A DNA stretch of 64,000 bases, from contig NZ_JAEHFW010000001.1 in NCBI RefSeq assembly GCF_016522075.1, positions 310,001-374,000 on the forward strand. The letters are read 5' to 3'. Below are positions 15,492-24,731 of this stretch, one piece after another. The translations under genes and the position numbers were made by a program. The DNA is from Mucilaginibacter segetis. Its GTDB lineage: Bacteria; Bacteroidota; Bacteroidia; Sphingobacteriales; Sphingobacteriaceae. The notes under the pieces are model-generated. The model did not search any database. It saw only the letters and a program-made list of their open reading frames with translations, and was not told where the DNA came from. Each line of letters starts with the position of its first letter. Positions within the stretch are counted from its first letter, which is position 1.

Positions 15492-16571
15492 ATGAAAACA
15501 AGATACATTATATATACGTTGCTGGCTTTACTTATCGCCTTTTTAATTTATAACAAATTTTTTAGCGAGAAAGCGGTTGAAGGCCGTGCTGCTGTTGCCG
15601 GTGGAAAAAAAGGACGGGGTAAAAATGGACCTGTTTCAGTTAACGTGATGATTGTTAAAGATACTACTCTTAATAATCACATTGAAATTACCGGAACTAT
15701 TGACGCTAATGAAAAGGTTGACCTTATCAGTCAGACTGCGGGCAATATTACAGGAATATATTTTACTGAAGGTACAAAAGTTAAAAAGGGGCAGTTATTG
15801 GTAAAAGTATATAATCAGGATCTGCAATCCTCCTTACAACAGATACAATCGCAGATAGTGTTGGCGAAAGATATTGAAAACAGAAACAAAATTTTACTTG
15901 AAAAGGAAGCGGTAAGCAAGGAGGAGTATCAAACCTCGCTGGCATCATTAAATAGTTTACGGGCACAGGCAGATGTTATAAAAGCACAACTTACGCGAAC
16001 CGAGGTTAGGGCACCTTTTTCTGGTATTATAGGTTTAAGAAATGTAAGCCCCGGAGGGTATCTGTCGCCTGCAACCTCCATAGCAACACTTGTAAATATC
16101 AATCCGGCCAAAGTTACATTTTCAGTACCGGAACGGTATTTACAGCTTATAGGTAAAGGGAGTAAAGTGAATTTTACCGTAGAGAGTTCACGAAAAAACT
16201 TTTCAGCAACAGTTTATGCTATAGAACCGGCACTTAATTCAGAATCGAGAACGATAACCGTTCGGGCTAAGGCACCTAATCCCGATGATCTTTTAGTTGC
16301 GGGTGCGTTTGCAAAAATTAACCTGACGCTCGATCAGATACCAAAAGCTATTATGGTTCCCACTCAATGTGTTATCCCCGATCTGAAAAGCAGTAAGGTG
16401 TATTTATATAAGAATGGGATAGCGACCGAACAGGATGTGAAAACAGATATACGTACCGATACCAAGATTCAGGTTATAGAGGGATTACAACCGGGAGATA
16501 GTTTGGTAGTATCAGGGTTGATACAAATAAGACCTGAAGTGCCGTTAAAAATCCTTAAAGTTATAAAATAA
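15492..16571 (+). CDS. RND efflux periplasmic adaptor (membrane fusion protein)
   Basis: HlyD/MFP adaptor that bridges an RND pump and the outer-membrane channel. An N-terminal membrane anchor (about 5-21) is followed by the barrel-sandwich half motif (EKVDLISQTAGNITGIYFTEGTKVKKGQLLVKV), a coiled-coil hairpin with KEEYQTSLASLNSLRAQADVIKAQL split around residues 115-165, the second lipoyl half (RAPFSGIIGLRNVSPGGYL), and the beta-barrel and membrane-proximal domains to the C-terminus. The length (359) fits. It is the first gene of a three-gene operon, 5 bases before the pump gene. The glycine/lysine-rich linker after the anchor is a little unusual. Substrates cannot be predicted. Confidence 0.94.
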   Translation: MKTRYIIYTLLALLIAFLIYNKFFSEKAVEGRAAVAGGKKGRGKNGPVSVNVMIVKDTTLNNHIEITGTIDANEKVDLISQTAGNITGIYFTEGTKVKKGQLLVKVYNQDLQSSLQQIQSQIVLAKDIENRNKILLEKEAVSKEEYQTSLASLNSLRAQADVIKAQLTRTEVRAPFSGIIGLRNVSPGGYLSPATSIATLVNINPAKVTFSVPERYLQLIGKGSKVNFTVESSRKNFSATVYAIEPALNSESRTITVRAKAPNPDDLLVAGAFAKINLTLDQIPKAIMVPTQCVIPDLKSSKVYLYKNGIATEQDVKTDIRTDTKIQVIEGLQPGDSLVVSGLIQIRPEVPLKILKVIK

Positions 16572-16576
16572 CAGCT

Positions 16577-19500
16577 ATGAGTTTATCGTCAGTAAGTATA
16601 AAGCGACCGGTACTGGCAACGGTAATGTCTGTTGTTATTGTTGTATTTGGAATAATTGGATATAAGTTTTTGGGTGTACGCGACTTTCCGTCAGTAGATC
16701 CGCCAATTATATCCGTATCTACAAGCTATTCCGGTGCTAACTCTGATGTTATTGAATCCCAGATAACAGAACCGCTCGAAAAAGCCATCAACGGGGTGGC
16801 GGGAATTCGTAATATTTCATCATCCAGTTCGGTTGGTTCCAGTAATATTACGGTTGAATTTGACCTGGATGCCGATCTGGAAACCGCGGCCAATGATATA
16901 AGGGATAAGGTGAGCAGGGCTCAGCGCCAGTTACCACAGGATATTAACGCGCCACCGGTTATAAGTAAAGCCGACGCAAGTGCTTCTAATATTCTTATAC
17001 TTACGGTAAGCAGTGATACCCGTAACATTAATCAGGTAGATGATTATGCTGAGAACGTGCTGCAGGAAGGCTTACAAACCATATCCGGTGTAAGTGCCAT
17101 TAACGTGCTGGGCCAGCGACAGTATGCAATGCGTATATGGATAGATCCTAATAAGCTTTCAGCTTTAGGGTTAACCGCAACCGATATCGGGGCAGCGCTT
17201 AGTCGTGAAAATGTTGAGCTTCCGGCCGGTAAAATTGAAGGAAATAATACGGAGATCACTATACGGGCCATAGGTAAATTAACGTCAGAAAAAGATTTTA
17301 ATGACCTCATTATAAGGGCTGACAGTAACCGTGTTGTACGGTTAAGAGATATTGGCTATGCGGTGTTAGGTTCCGCTAATGAAGAAACATCGTTAAAGGA
17401 ATCGGGCATACCCATGGTGGCTTTAGGTGTAGTGCCGCAACCCGGAGCTAATTATGTAGAAATAGCTGATGATTTTTATAAGAGACTTGAACAAATAAAA
17501 AAAGATCTGCCGTCGGATATTAAAGTTAAGGTAACACTTGATAATACACGATTCATTAATAATTCCATTACCGAAGTAAAAGAGACATTACTGATATCTT
17601 TTGTACTTGTAGTGATTATTATTTATCTGTTTTTCAGAGATTGGCTTATTGCTTTCAGGCCCCTGATAGATATACCTGTTTCATTAATAGGTGCGTTTTT
17701 TATCATGTATCTGTTCGGGTTTTCTATCAACATATTAACCTTGTTAGGTATTGTACTGGCTACAGGTTTGGTTGTTGATGACGGTATTGTGGTAACGGAA
17801 AACATCTATAAAAAGGTGGAAAGTGGGATGGCTGTGCGTAAAGCTGCTTTTGAAGGCTCCGCTGAAATATTTTTCGCGGTTATTTCAACATCGGTTACAC
17901 TTGCCGCTGTGTTTTTGCCTATCATATTTTTACAGGGATTTACCGGAAGGCTATTTAGGGAATTTGCGGTGGTTGTGGCAGGTTCGGTATTAATATCAGC
18001 ATTTGTTTCACTTTCGTTAACACCAATGTTGAATGTAAAGCTTATCCGTAAGAATTCTAAAAAGTCGAGATTTTACGAAAAAACGGAACCCTTCTTTGTG
18101 AAAATGACCAATGCTTACACGGAAACGCTGATCACCTTTATGAAGCGTAAGTGGGTTTCATTTGTAATACTGGGAGTTTCATTATTAGTTACAGGTATAT
18201 TGGTGAAAATAACACCAAGCGAACTCGCTCCGCTTGATGACCGTAGTTTATTACGCTATTCGGTTACCGGATCTGAAGGAGCTACTTATGAATATATGAC
18301 CCGTTATATGGATAACGTTGCTCAACTGGTGTCAGATTCTGTTCCGGAAGCAAATGTGAACCTTGAAATAGTTTCACCTTCATTTGGTGGCGGGGCATCC
18401 AATACAGGTTATGGCCGTATCGGGCTTGTTCCGCCTGACGAACGTAAGCGGAGCCAGCAGGAGATTGCCGACTGGATGAACAAAAAATTAAGTAACATGC
18501 CTGATGCAAGGGCAATAGTTGTGCAGGAGCAAACCATTAGTGGTGGTGGAAGCGGGGCACGTAATTCACTGCCCATTCAATTTGTTATTCAAAACCAGAA
18601 TTTTGATAAAATACGGAAGGTTTTGCCTGAATTTTTCAATGAAGTATCCAAAAGTCCGGTTTTTCAGGGAGCCGATGTTAATTTGAAATTTACTAAACCG
18701 GAACTGCGGGTTATTACCGATCGGGACCGTGCCCGTGATCTGGGTGTATCTGTAGAGGATATAGCGCAAACACTGCAATTGTATTATAGCGGCGGCAGGC
18801 TCGACTATTTTTTAATAAATGGTAAACAATATGAAGTGATTGCACAGGTGGATAGAGCTAACCGCGATCAGCCGCTTGATCTTAAATCAGTTTACGTGCG
18901 CAGTAATAAAGGAACTTTGGTGCAACTGGATAATGTGGTTAAGATTGATGAAAGCGCTACTCCGCCTACAATCTATCACTTTAACCGTTATAAATCAGCA
19001 ACGGTACAGGCGGGCCTGGCCCCGGGTGAAACCATAGGCGATGGTATTGCCGAAATGCAGCGCATATCAAAGAAATTATTCGATGACACCTTTAGTACAG
19101 ATCTGAGCGGACCTTCGAGAGATTATGCGGAAGGCTCATCAAATATTTTATTTGCATTTGCATTTGCTTTATTATTAGTATATCTGGTACTTGCCGCGCA
19201 GTTTGAAAGCTTTATTGATCCGTTTATTGTGATGTTCACGGTACCGCTGGCCATTTGCGGTGCCTTTTTATCACTATGGTTCTTTAACCAAACGCTTAAC
19301 ATATTTAGTGAAATAGGCATTATTACCCTGGTAGGTTTAGTAACCAAAAATGGTATCCTGATCGTAGAGTTCGCCAATCAGCGTATGGAGCATGGTTTAA
19401 ATAAATATGACGCTGTTGTAGAGGCGGCCACGTCACGATTACGGCCTATTTTGATGACAAGTTTAGCTGTGGTGTTAGGATCGGTACCTATAGCATTGGC

Positions 19501-19696
19501 CTTGGGAGCAGGAGCAAAAAGCCGTGTATCATTAGGTATTGTTATCATTGGAGGTATGCTGTTCTCACTGGTGTTAACATTATATGTTATACCAACCATG
19601 TATATGATATTTGCTGCCAGGGAACGGCGCGATCCTGACGCTGAAGTTGTTGATACAGATGAAAAAAAGAAACCGGTAATAATTGAACATATTTAG
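16577..19696 (+). CDS. RND efflux pump, inner-membrane permease (AcrB/HAE1 type)
   Basis: 1039-residue proton-driven RND transporter, the full length for the family. The start SIKRPVLATVMSVVIVVFG is canonical for HAE1 pumps. Twelve membrane spans are predicted, with two large periplasmic loops. The proton-relay pair is visible in GLVVDDGIVV in TM4, and the TM11 region NGILIVEFANQ is present. Part of the operon adaptor-pump-channel with 5-base gaps on both sides. It would export drugs, detergents or metabolites; the substrate class (hydrophobic compounds rather than metal ions) is inferred from similarity to the HAE1 rather than CusA group. No local regulator gene is present. Confidence 0.95.
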   Translation: MSLSSVSIKRPVLATVMSVVIVVFGIIGYKFLGVRDFPSVDPPIISVSTSYSGANSDVIESQITEPLEKAINGVAGIRNISSSSSVGSSNITVEFDLDADLETAANDIRDKVSRAQRQLPQDINAPPVISKADASASNILILTVSSDTRNINQVDDYAENVLQEGLQTISGVSAINVLGQRQYAMRIWIDPNKLSALGLTATDIGAALSRENVELPAGKIEGNNTEITIRAIGKLTSEKDFNDLIIRADSNRVVRLRDIGYAVLGSANEETSLKESGIPMVALGVVPQPGANYVEIADDFYKRLEQIKKDLPSDIKVKVTLDNTRFINNSITEVKETLLISFVLVVIIIYLFFRDWLIAFRPLIDIPVSLIGAFFIMYLFGFSINILTLLGIVLATGLVVDDGIVVTENIYKKVESGMAVRKAAFEGSAEIFFAVISTSVTLAAVFLPIIFLQGFTGRLFREFAVVVAGSVLISAFVSLSLTPMLNVKLIRKNSKKSRFYEKTEPFFVKMTNAYTETLITFMKRKWVSFVILGVSLLVTGILVKITPSELAPLDDRSLLRYSVTGSEGATYEYMTRYMDNVAQLVSDSVPEANVNLEIVSPSFGGGASNTGYGRIGLVPPDERKRSQQEIADWMNKKLSNMPDARAIVVQEQTISGGGSGARNSLPIQFVIQNQNFDKIRKVLPEFFNEVSKSPVFQGADVNLKFTKPELRVITDRDRARDLGVSVEDIAQTLQLYYSGGRLDYFLINGKQYEVIAQVDRANRDQPLDLKSVYVRSNKGTLVQLDNVVKIDESATPPTIYHFNRYKSATVQAGLAPGETIGDGIAEMQRISKKLFDDTFSTDLSGPSRDYAEGSSNILFAFAFALLLVYLVLAAQFESFIDPFIVMFTVPLAICGAFLSLWFFNQTLNIFSEIGIITLVGLVTKNGILIVEFANQRMEHGLNKYDAVVEAATSRLRPILMTSLAVVLGSVPIALALGAGAKSRVSLGIVIIGGMLFSLVLTLYVIPTMYMIFAARERRDPDAEVVDTDEKKKPVIIEHI

Positions 19697-19701
19697 GTAG
19701 T

Positions 19702-21021
19702 ATGAAGATCAGAATGATAAAATACTCTTTTTTTTGCTGGTTAGCTTTTTCAGGCATTGCAAAAGCGCAGGATACCACTTATTTATCTTTAAAGGATGCG
19801 GTTGCAATCGCCCTTAAAAATAATTACAACATTAAACTATCTCAAAATAATTCGGCCATTGCCAGTAATAATGTTACTCCGGGTAATGCGGGGTTTTTAC
19901 CAGTAGTAACCGGAAACGTTACATCCAATAATAGTATACAAACTACAAAGCAAACCCGCTCAGACGGTTCGGTAAATAATATTAATAATGCGCGTAACTC
20001 CAATTTAAATTATGGTGTAAATTTAAACTGGACCGTGTTTGACGGGTTCAGCATGTTTGCTAATTATGACCTGTTAAAACAACTGGATAATTTAGGTGCC
20101 ATTCGCTTACAGGATACCATACAGTCTACAATAGCAAATGTTATTAATACTTATTATAACCTTATAGGTCAAAAACAACAAATAAAAGCATTAAAAGGCG
20201 CAATAGAGATTTCGAGAACACAACTACGGTATTCCAATGATAAATTTGCAGTAGGGCGTGTATCTAAACTGGATGTTTATAATGCCCAGGTTAACTTAAA
20301 TGCAGATACTGCTAACCTGATAACCCAATTACAACAATTCAAGACAACTAAAATTCAATTGAACCGCTTATTGGTACGAAATCTTCAAACAGATTTTACA
20401 GTAGCTGATACTATTTTAGTGGATGACCAATTAATACTGGGTGATATTATCGCAAAAGCTCAAACCCAAAATCCGGCCATACTTTCCGCGCAAATAAATA
20501 AACGTTTGGCCGATATTAACTTAAAGCAAACTCAGGCTACACGTTACCCGCAGATAGCACTTACATCGGGTTATACTTTTAGCCATAACAAAACACCTGC
20601 AGGTTTTACATTGCAGCAAAATGCTCATGGATTTAATTACGGAGTGGTAGCATCCATTAATATATTTGATGGTTTTAACCAATGGCGAAGGGAACGTAAT
20701 GCTAAGCTTCAGATAGAGAATGCCGAAATTGATTACAAACAAACGATGTTAGATATTGAAGCACAGATAAGTAATTTTTACGCGGTTTATTTATCAGGCC
20801 TTGATCTCATTAAACTTGAAAGTTCGGATGTTGAACTTGCCCGTAAGAATTTAGAAATATCGTTGGAAAAATATCGGTTAGGCAATATTACACCATTAGA
20901 GATAAGAGAAGCGCAAAGAAATTATTTAGATGCGCAATCACGCTTTTCTTCGGCTCAATATCAATCTAAAATGGCGGAAGTTACTTTAAAACAGATAACT
21001 AACAGTATAAATATTCAATAA
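19702..21021 (+). CDS. TolC family outer-membrane efflux channel
   Basis: Third gene of the efflux operon. A signal peptide (about 1-22, ending GIAKAQ) is followed by two repeated OEP units, each with long coiled-coil helices and strand segments (YLSLKDAVAIALKNNYNIKLSQN at the start of unit 1; AKAQTQNPAILSAQINKRLADINLKQTQ in unit 2). The YRLGNITPLEIREAQRNYLDAQSRF helix is a typical late feature. Length 439 is normal. It should form the trimeric tunnel through the outer membrane for the pump encoded just upstream. Confidence 0.93.
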   Translation: MKIRMIKYSFFCWLAFSGIAKAQDTTYLSLKDAVAIALKNNYNIKLSQNNSAIASNNVTPGNAGFLPVVTGNVTSNNSIQTTKQTRSDGSVNNINNARNSNLNYGVNLNWTVFDGFSMFANYDLLKQLDNLGAIRLQDTIQSTIANVINTYYNLIGQKQQIKALKGAIEISRTQLRYSNDKFAVGRVSKLDVYNAQVNLNADTANLITQLQQFKTTKIQLNRLLVRNLQTDFTVADTILVDDQLILGDIIAKAQTQNPAILSAQINKRLADINLKQTQATRYPQIALTSGYTFSHNKTPAGFTLQQNAHGFNYGVVASINIFDGFNQWRRERNAKLQIENAEIDYKQTMLDIEAQISNFYAVYLSGLDLIKLESSDVELARKNLEISLEKYRLGNITPLEIREAQRNYLDAQSRFSSAQYQSKMAEVTLKQITNSINIQ

Positions 21022-21046
21022 AATATTTTTAATTGGTTTAAAAGAT

Positions 21047-21054
21047 TATTTTTG
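21047..21054 (+). promoter_or_regulatory. Candidate -7 box TATTTTTG, 4 bases before ATG
   Basis: Exact TAnnTTTG match ending four bases before the start of the response-regulator gene, implying a leaderless or nearly leaderless transcript. No TTG at ideal distance. Confidence 0.5.
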
Positions 21055-21058
21055 AACA

Positions 21059-21442
21059 ATGTCTGTTAGCTTTAAGACCTGCCTGCTTATTGATGACAAT
21101 TATATTGACAATTTTGTTACGCGCAAAATTTTGGAAACCGGGAATTTTGCAGAAAATATAATTGTTCATTCGTCCCCGCACGATGCATTAAATGCATTAC
21201 GTAAAGGGGAAATATTGCCCGATGTGATATTTCTTGATATCCGCATGCCTTCTATGAGCGGCTTTGAATTTTTAAAAGAATATGAAAAGCTGGATCTAAG
21301 TAATAAGGATATCGTAAAAATATTTATGTTGTCATCATCCCTTGATCCGACGGATATGCGTTCTTCGAGCGAAAATAAGTATATCGCTCAGTTTGTTCAT
21401 AAACCGCTTACTTATAAAGCGCTTCAGGAGCTTTGCCTATGA
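21059..21442 (+). CDS. Single-domain response regulator (CheY-like receiver)
   Basis: A 127-residue receiver domain without output domain. Conserved residues: acidic pair Asp12-Asp13 (LLIDDN), phospho-acceptor Asp60 (IFLDIRMP), Ser in MLSSS at about 91-94, and Lys115 (HKPLT). It would relay phosphate or act by protein contact. The stop overlaps the start of the next gene (ATGA), so translation is probably coupled to the BadF-type kinase, an unexpected pairing. No histidine kinase is nearby. A -7 box sits directly in front of the ATG. Confidence 0.92.
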   Translation: MSVSFKTCLLIDDNYIDNFVTRKILETGNFAENIIVHSSPHDALNALRKGEILPDVIFLDIRMPSMSGFEFLKEYEKLDLSNKDIVKIFMLSSSLDPTDMRSSSENKYIAQFVHKPLTYKALQELCL

Positions 21443-22290
21443 TCTTGGTAGCAGACAGCGGATCCTCTAAAACAGATTGGCTGCTATCGATACCGGATGG
21501 TAAACCACTCGAATTTAAATCAGCAGGACTTAATCCATATTTTTTAACTGAAAAGGATATTGTAAGGATACTGAAGGATCAAATACCTGATCTGATTGCA
21601 CATGCACACCATATTACTGAAATATATTTTTTCGGAGCAGGGTGTTCCAGTCCCGACAGGCATGAAATATTGTCAAACGCGTTAAGCGTTTTGTTTACAA
21701 AAGCCTTTATTAGTGTTGACAGCGATCTTTTAGCTTCCGCCTACGCTACCTGTGGCCGCGAAAAAGGTTTCTGCTGCATTTTAGGGACCGGTTCTAATAT
21801 ATCTTTTTTTGACGGGGAAAACATACATGACGGGCAGCACGGCCTGGGATACGTTTTAGGCGATGAAGGATCGGGTACATCATTCGGTAAAACACTGATA
21901 ACAGACTTTTTATATGGCAATATGCCTGAAGATATTGAGCATTTATTTGATGAAGAATATCATTTAACAAAGGAGATTGTTATAAAAAAGGTATATCAAA
22001 CCCCCGCAGCAAATGCTTATTTGGCATCATTCACCAAATTTGTTAATAAGATAAGAGCTACCGATTATGCCCGGAATTTATTGAATAAATGTTTTGGCGA
22101 ATTTGTAGAAACCAATATCAAAACTTATCCGCAACATCATAAGTATAAATGTCATTTTGTAGGTTCGTTAGCTTATATTTTTGCTGATGAACTGAAAACG
22201 GTTTGCGAAAAAGAGGGCGTAATTGTTGGAAAGATCATTAAACAGCCCATATACGACCTGTTGGAATTTATCATTAAAAGACCGGCTTAA
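21439..22290 (+). CDS. BadF/BadG-type ATPase, N-acetylglucosamine kinase-like
   Basis: ASKHA-fold kinase of 283 residues. The phosphate-1 motif DSGSSKTDW lies at the N-terminus, with further signatures CILGTGSNISFF and GDEGSGTSFGK. These match the eukaryotic-type GlcNAc kinase/BadF group, which in Bacteroidota often phosphorylates amino sugars during peptidoglycan or chitin recycling; the substrate here is inferred. The ATG at 21439 overlaps the stop of the response regulator by four bases and is preferred over a TTG six bases earlier. At the other end its stop overlaps the stop of the convergent lnt gene. Confidence 0.87.
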   Translation: MILVADSGSSKTDWLLSIPDGKPLEFKSAGLNPYFLTEKDIVRILKDQIPDLIAHAHHITEIYFFGAGCSSPDRHEILSNALSVLFTKAFISVDSDLLASAYATCGREKGFCCILGTGSNISFFDGENIHDGQHGLGYVLGDEGSGTSFGKTLITDFLYGNMPEDIEHLFDEEYHLTKEIVIKKVYQTPAANAYLASFTKFVNKIRATDYARNLLNKCFGEFVETNIKTYPQHHKYKCHFVGSLAYIFADELKTVCEKEGVIVGKIIKQPIYDLLEFIIKRPA

Positions 22291-23897
22291 TTCCGTTTTT
22301 TTATAAATACGCTTATCGTGATAAATATGATCAGCAGGATTGCTACAATACTTCCCACCTTGGGCAAATAATCGCCATGCTCCACATAAAAGGTAATATC
22401 CGAGCTTAAGTTTATATCTTGTTTTATGGCTGTTTTTGTCCACCATTTTGTTCGCTTTACAATATCGCCCCGCTGATTGATAAATGCGGAAATACCTGTA
22501 TTAGCTGACTGGCACACCCACCTTCTTGTTTCTATAGCCCTCAACTTCGCATAATCTAAATGCTGGTCTTTACCCGAAGTGTTTTCCCACCAGGCATCAT
22601 TAGTAATAATAGCTATAAACTGCGAGCCGCTTTTAATTGATTTTGCTATCCAGCCTCCAAAGATAGATTCATAACAAATAACGGGTGTTACACCAATGCC
22701 GCTTTGTGAATAAAAAACTCCGGGTTTTAGCTGGCCAGCATAAACTCCGGTAGCACCACCTAAATGAGCGAAAACAGGCTTCAAAAAGCTTAGTTCGTCT
22801 TTAAAAGGAAGTGCCTCGGGACCGGGAACCAGCCGGGATTTGTGATAGAATTGTACTTTAGGCGAATTTTCAATATTAATTGCACTGCTGTAATTATCAA
22901 TAAATCCGCCGCCGGATAGGGGACTGGCTGTCTCATTAGTGCGTTTATCATACAGCCGGTATGTTTCTCCACCGGTTAGTACATTGCCATTTTTATACTT
23001 ATTCAGGAAACGCTTTATCTGCAAATAATAATTACTGGATAAAATATGATCCTCGTCAATATAGTCAGGGATAGCAGTTTCTGGCCAGATAAAAAATTCT
23101 GTATTGGTTTGGGCAAGTGAGTCGGATACTTGGGTAAGTATACTGATCTGTTTAGCAGCAGGCGTTTCTTCTTTTTCATAAGGATCAATATTGGGTTGGG
23201 CAATTACCACATTTGAGGGGTTTACCTGTTCCTTATAGCTGTAATATCTGTATAACGAAAAGCTCAATGGTAATATAAATATCAGCGTTAAAGCAATTAC
23301 CAGCCTCGTGCGGATTTTTATGGTTTGCTGCTCCTTTAATCCGGTGTATAGTAAAAATATCAGAATGTTTATCAACCATATCCATATAGTTCCTCCATAT
23401 ATTCCGGTATATTCATACCACTGTATCCATTGATGACTTACCGCAAAGCCATTACCCAGTGTCATCCAGGGGAAATTAAGATCCCAGCTTTGATGTAAAT
23501 ATTCATAACCTATCCATAAGCAAACTAATCCGGCTAAACTGATTCCCCGACCTGTTACTCGCCTTAAGCGGTAATAAAGCCAACAGGCTGTTGCCATTAG
23601 TAATGGGCCGAGCGCATAAGGTATTAAACTGATTGGAATGGCTACTATAGGGCCAATAATTTTTAAAGAGTTATAAACCCAATAAACGCATAAAGTGTTC
23701 CAGATAAAGAAGCCTAAAAAGGTGATATTAAAAATATTTTTACCCTTTTTTGGCAATGCTGAATTGATGATATTTTCTATCGCTATGAGCATAGGTACAA
23801 AACCTATAAACAAAAAGAACGTGGTGTAAGATGTTGGGGGCCAGGCAATCCAAAGCAACAAGCCCGATAGGACAGATAGTAAAATATTTTTTTTCAT
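22287..23897 (-). CDS. lnt: Apolipoprotein N-acyltransferase
   Basis: Inner-membrane enzyme that adds the third acyl chain to lipoproteins. Several N-terminal membrane spans (residues 1-200) precede the nitrilase-like periplasmic domain, where the catalytic triad is visible: Glu in FIWPETAIPD, Lys in HKSRLVPGPEALPF and Cys in VICYESIFGG. A C-terminal span (about 515-530) follows. The start was moved to the ATG at 23897 (MKKNILLS), giving 536 residues; an upstream in-frame ATG would add only MQYIQLLL. It lies 43 bases after rsmI on the same strand, and its stop overlaps the stop of the convergent kinase gene by 3 bases. Confidence 0.95.
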   Translation of the reverse strand: MKKNILLSVLSGLLLWIAWPPTSYTTFFLFIGFVPMLIAIENIINSALPKKGKNIFNITFLGFFIWNTLCVYWVYNSLKIIGPIVAIPISLIPYALGPLLMATACWLYYRLRRVTGRGISLAGLVCLWIGYEYLHQSWDLNFPWMTLGNGFAVSHQWIQWYEYTGIYGGTIWIWLINILIFLLYTGLKEQQTIKIRTRLVIALTLIFILPLSFSLYRYYSYKEQVNPSNVVIAQPNIDPYEKEETPAAKQISILTQVSDSLAQTNTEFFIWPETAIPDYIDEDHILSSNYYLQIKRFLNKYKNGNVLTGGETYRLYDKRTNETASPLSGGGFIDNYSSAINIENSPKVQFYHKSRLVPGPEALPFKDELSFLKPVFAHLGGATGVYAGQLKPGVFYSQSGIGVTPVICYESIFGGWIAKSIKSGSQFIAIITNDAWWENTSGKDQHLDYAKLRAIETRRWVCQSANTGISAFINQRGDIVKRTKWWTKTAIKQDINLSSDITFYVEHGDYLPKVGSIVAILLIIFITISVFIKKRN

Positions 23898-23940
23898 TAA
23901 CAATAATTGAATGTATTGCACATATAGGCTTTAAATGAAG

Positions 23941-24621
23941 TTATGCCGTTGCTCCTGCAACACATATCACAAATTCTCCCTTTACCGGATGTGTTTCAAA
24001 GTGTGTTTTTACCTCATCAACCGTTCCGCGTATGGTTTCTTCAAACATCTTGGTAAGTTCACGTGATACAGATATTAGTCTGTTAGCGCCAAAATAATTG
24101 GCCATTTCATCAAGTGTCTTTAATAAACGATGTGGTGACTCATAAAGTATAATGGTACGTTCTTCAGCTGCCAATAATTTATACCGGGTTTGGCGTCCTT
24201 TTTTCAAGGGCAAAAAACCCTCAAAGCAAAATTTATCCGTAGGGAAACCGGAGTTTACTAAAGCAGGGACAAAGGCAGTAGCACCGGGAAGGCATTCAAC
24301 CTGGATATCATTTTTTAGAGCTTCGCGCACCAGATAAAACCCCGGATCGGATATGGCGGGGGTACCAGCATCAGATATCAGGGCAATATTTTTACCTTCT
24401 AATAAAAATTTTACAATTTCTGTAGAGGATTGATGCTCGTTATGCTGATGATGTGAAAATACTTTCTGGTGAATATCAAAGTGTTTCAGCAAAGGGGCTG
24501 ATGTACGTGTATCTTCTGCCAGTATCAGATCTGCTTCTTTAAGGATGCGGATAGCTCTGAAGGTCATATCCTCCAGGTTGCCTATGGGTGTTGGTACTAA
24601 ATACAGTTTGCCTTTATTCAT
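23941..24621 (-). CDS. rsmI: 16S rRNA (cytidine-1402-2'-O)-methyltransferase
   Basis: SAM-dependent tetrapyrrole-methylase-fold enzyme that methylates the ribose of C1402 in the ribosomal P site. Signatures include LYLVPTPIGNLEDMT at the N-terminus, EDTRTSAPLLKHF, ALISDAGTPAISDPG and LYESPHRLLKTL. At 226 residues it lacks the C-terminal extension of the longer E. coli enzyme, as is common in Bacteroidota. It precedes lnt and is divergent from serS across a short region filled with heptanucleotide repeats. Confidence 0.96.
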   Translation of the reverse strand: MNKGKLYLVPTPIGNLEDMTFRAIRILKEADLILAEDTRTSAPLLKHFDIHQKVFSHHQHNEHQSSTEIVKFLLEGKNIALISDAGTPAISDPGFYLVREALKNDIQVECLPGATAFVPALVNSGFPTDKFCFEGFLPLKKGRQTRYKLLAAEERTIILYESPHRLLKTLDEMANYFGANRLISVSRELTKMFEETIRGTVDEVKTHFETHPVKGEFVICVAGATA

Positions 24622-24632
24622 AGTTCATGGGT

Positions 24633-24700
24633 GATAGACCATAGTACCATCATCTTTGAAAAAGCTCAAAAACTATAGGCTATGGTCTATGGACTATCGA
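24633..24700. repeat. Heptanucleotide repeat array with inverted arms
   Basis: Four consecutive heptamers CTATAGG, CTATGGT, CTATGGA and CTATCGA fill 24673-24700, and ATAGACCATAG at 24634-24644 is the exact reverse complement of CTATGGTCTAT at 24680-24690. The array lies between the divergent rsmI and serS genes and ends eight bases before the candidate serS -7 box. Confidence 0.75.
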
Positions 24701-24708
24701 CTTATTTA

Positions 24709-24716
24709 TATCTTTG
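24709..24716 (+). promoter_or_regulatory. Candidate -7 box TATCTTTG of serS
   Basis: Exact TAnnTTTG match 15 bases before the chosen serS ATG. The expected TTG region falls inside the heptamer array and no TTG is present. Confidence 0.5.
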
Positions 24717-24731
24717 CCAAAAATAATATCA

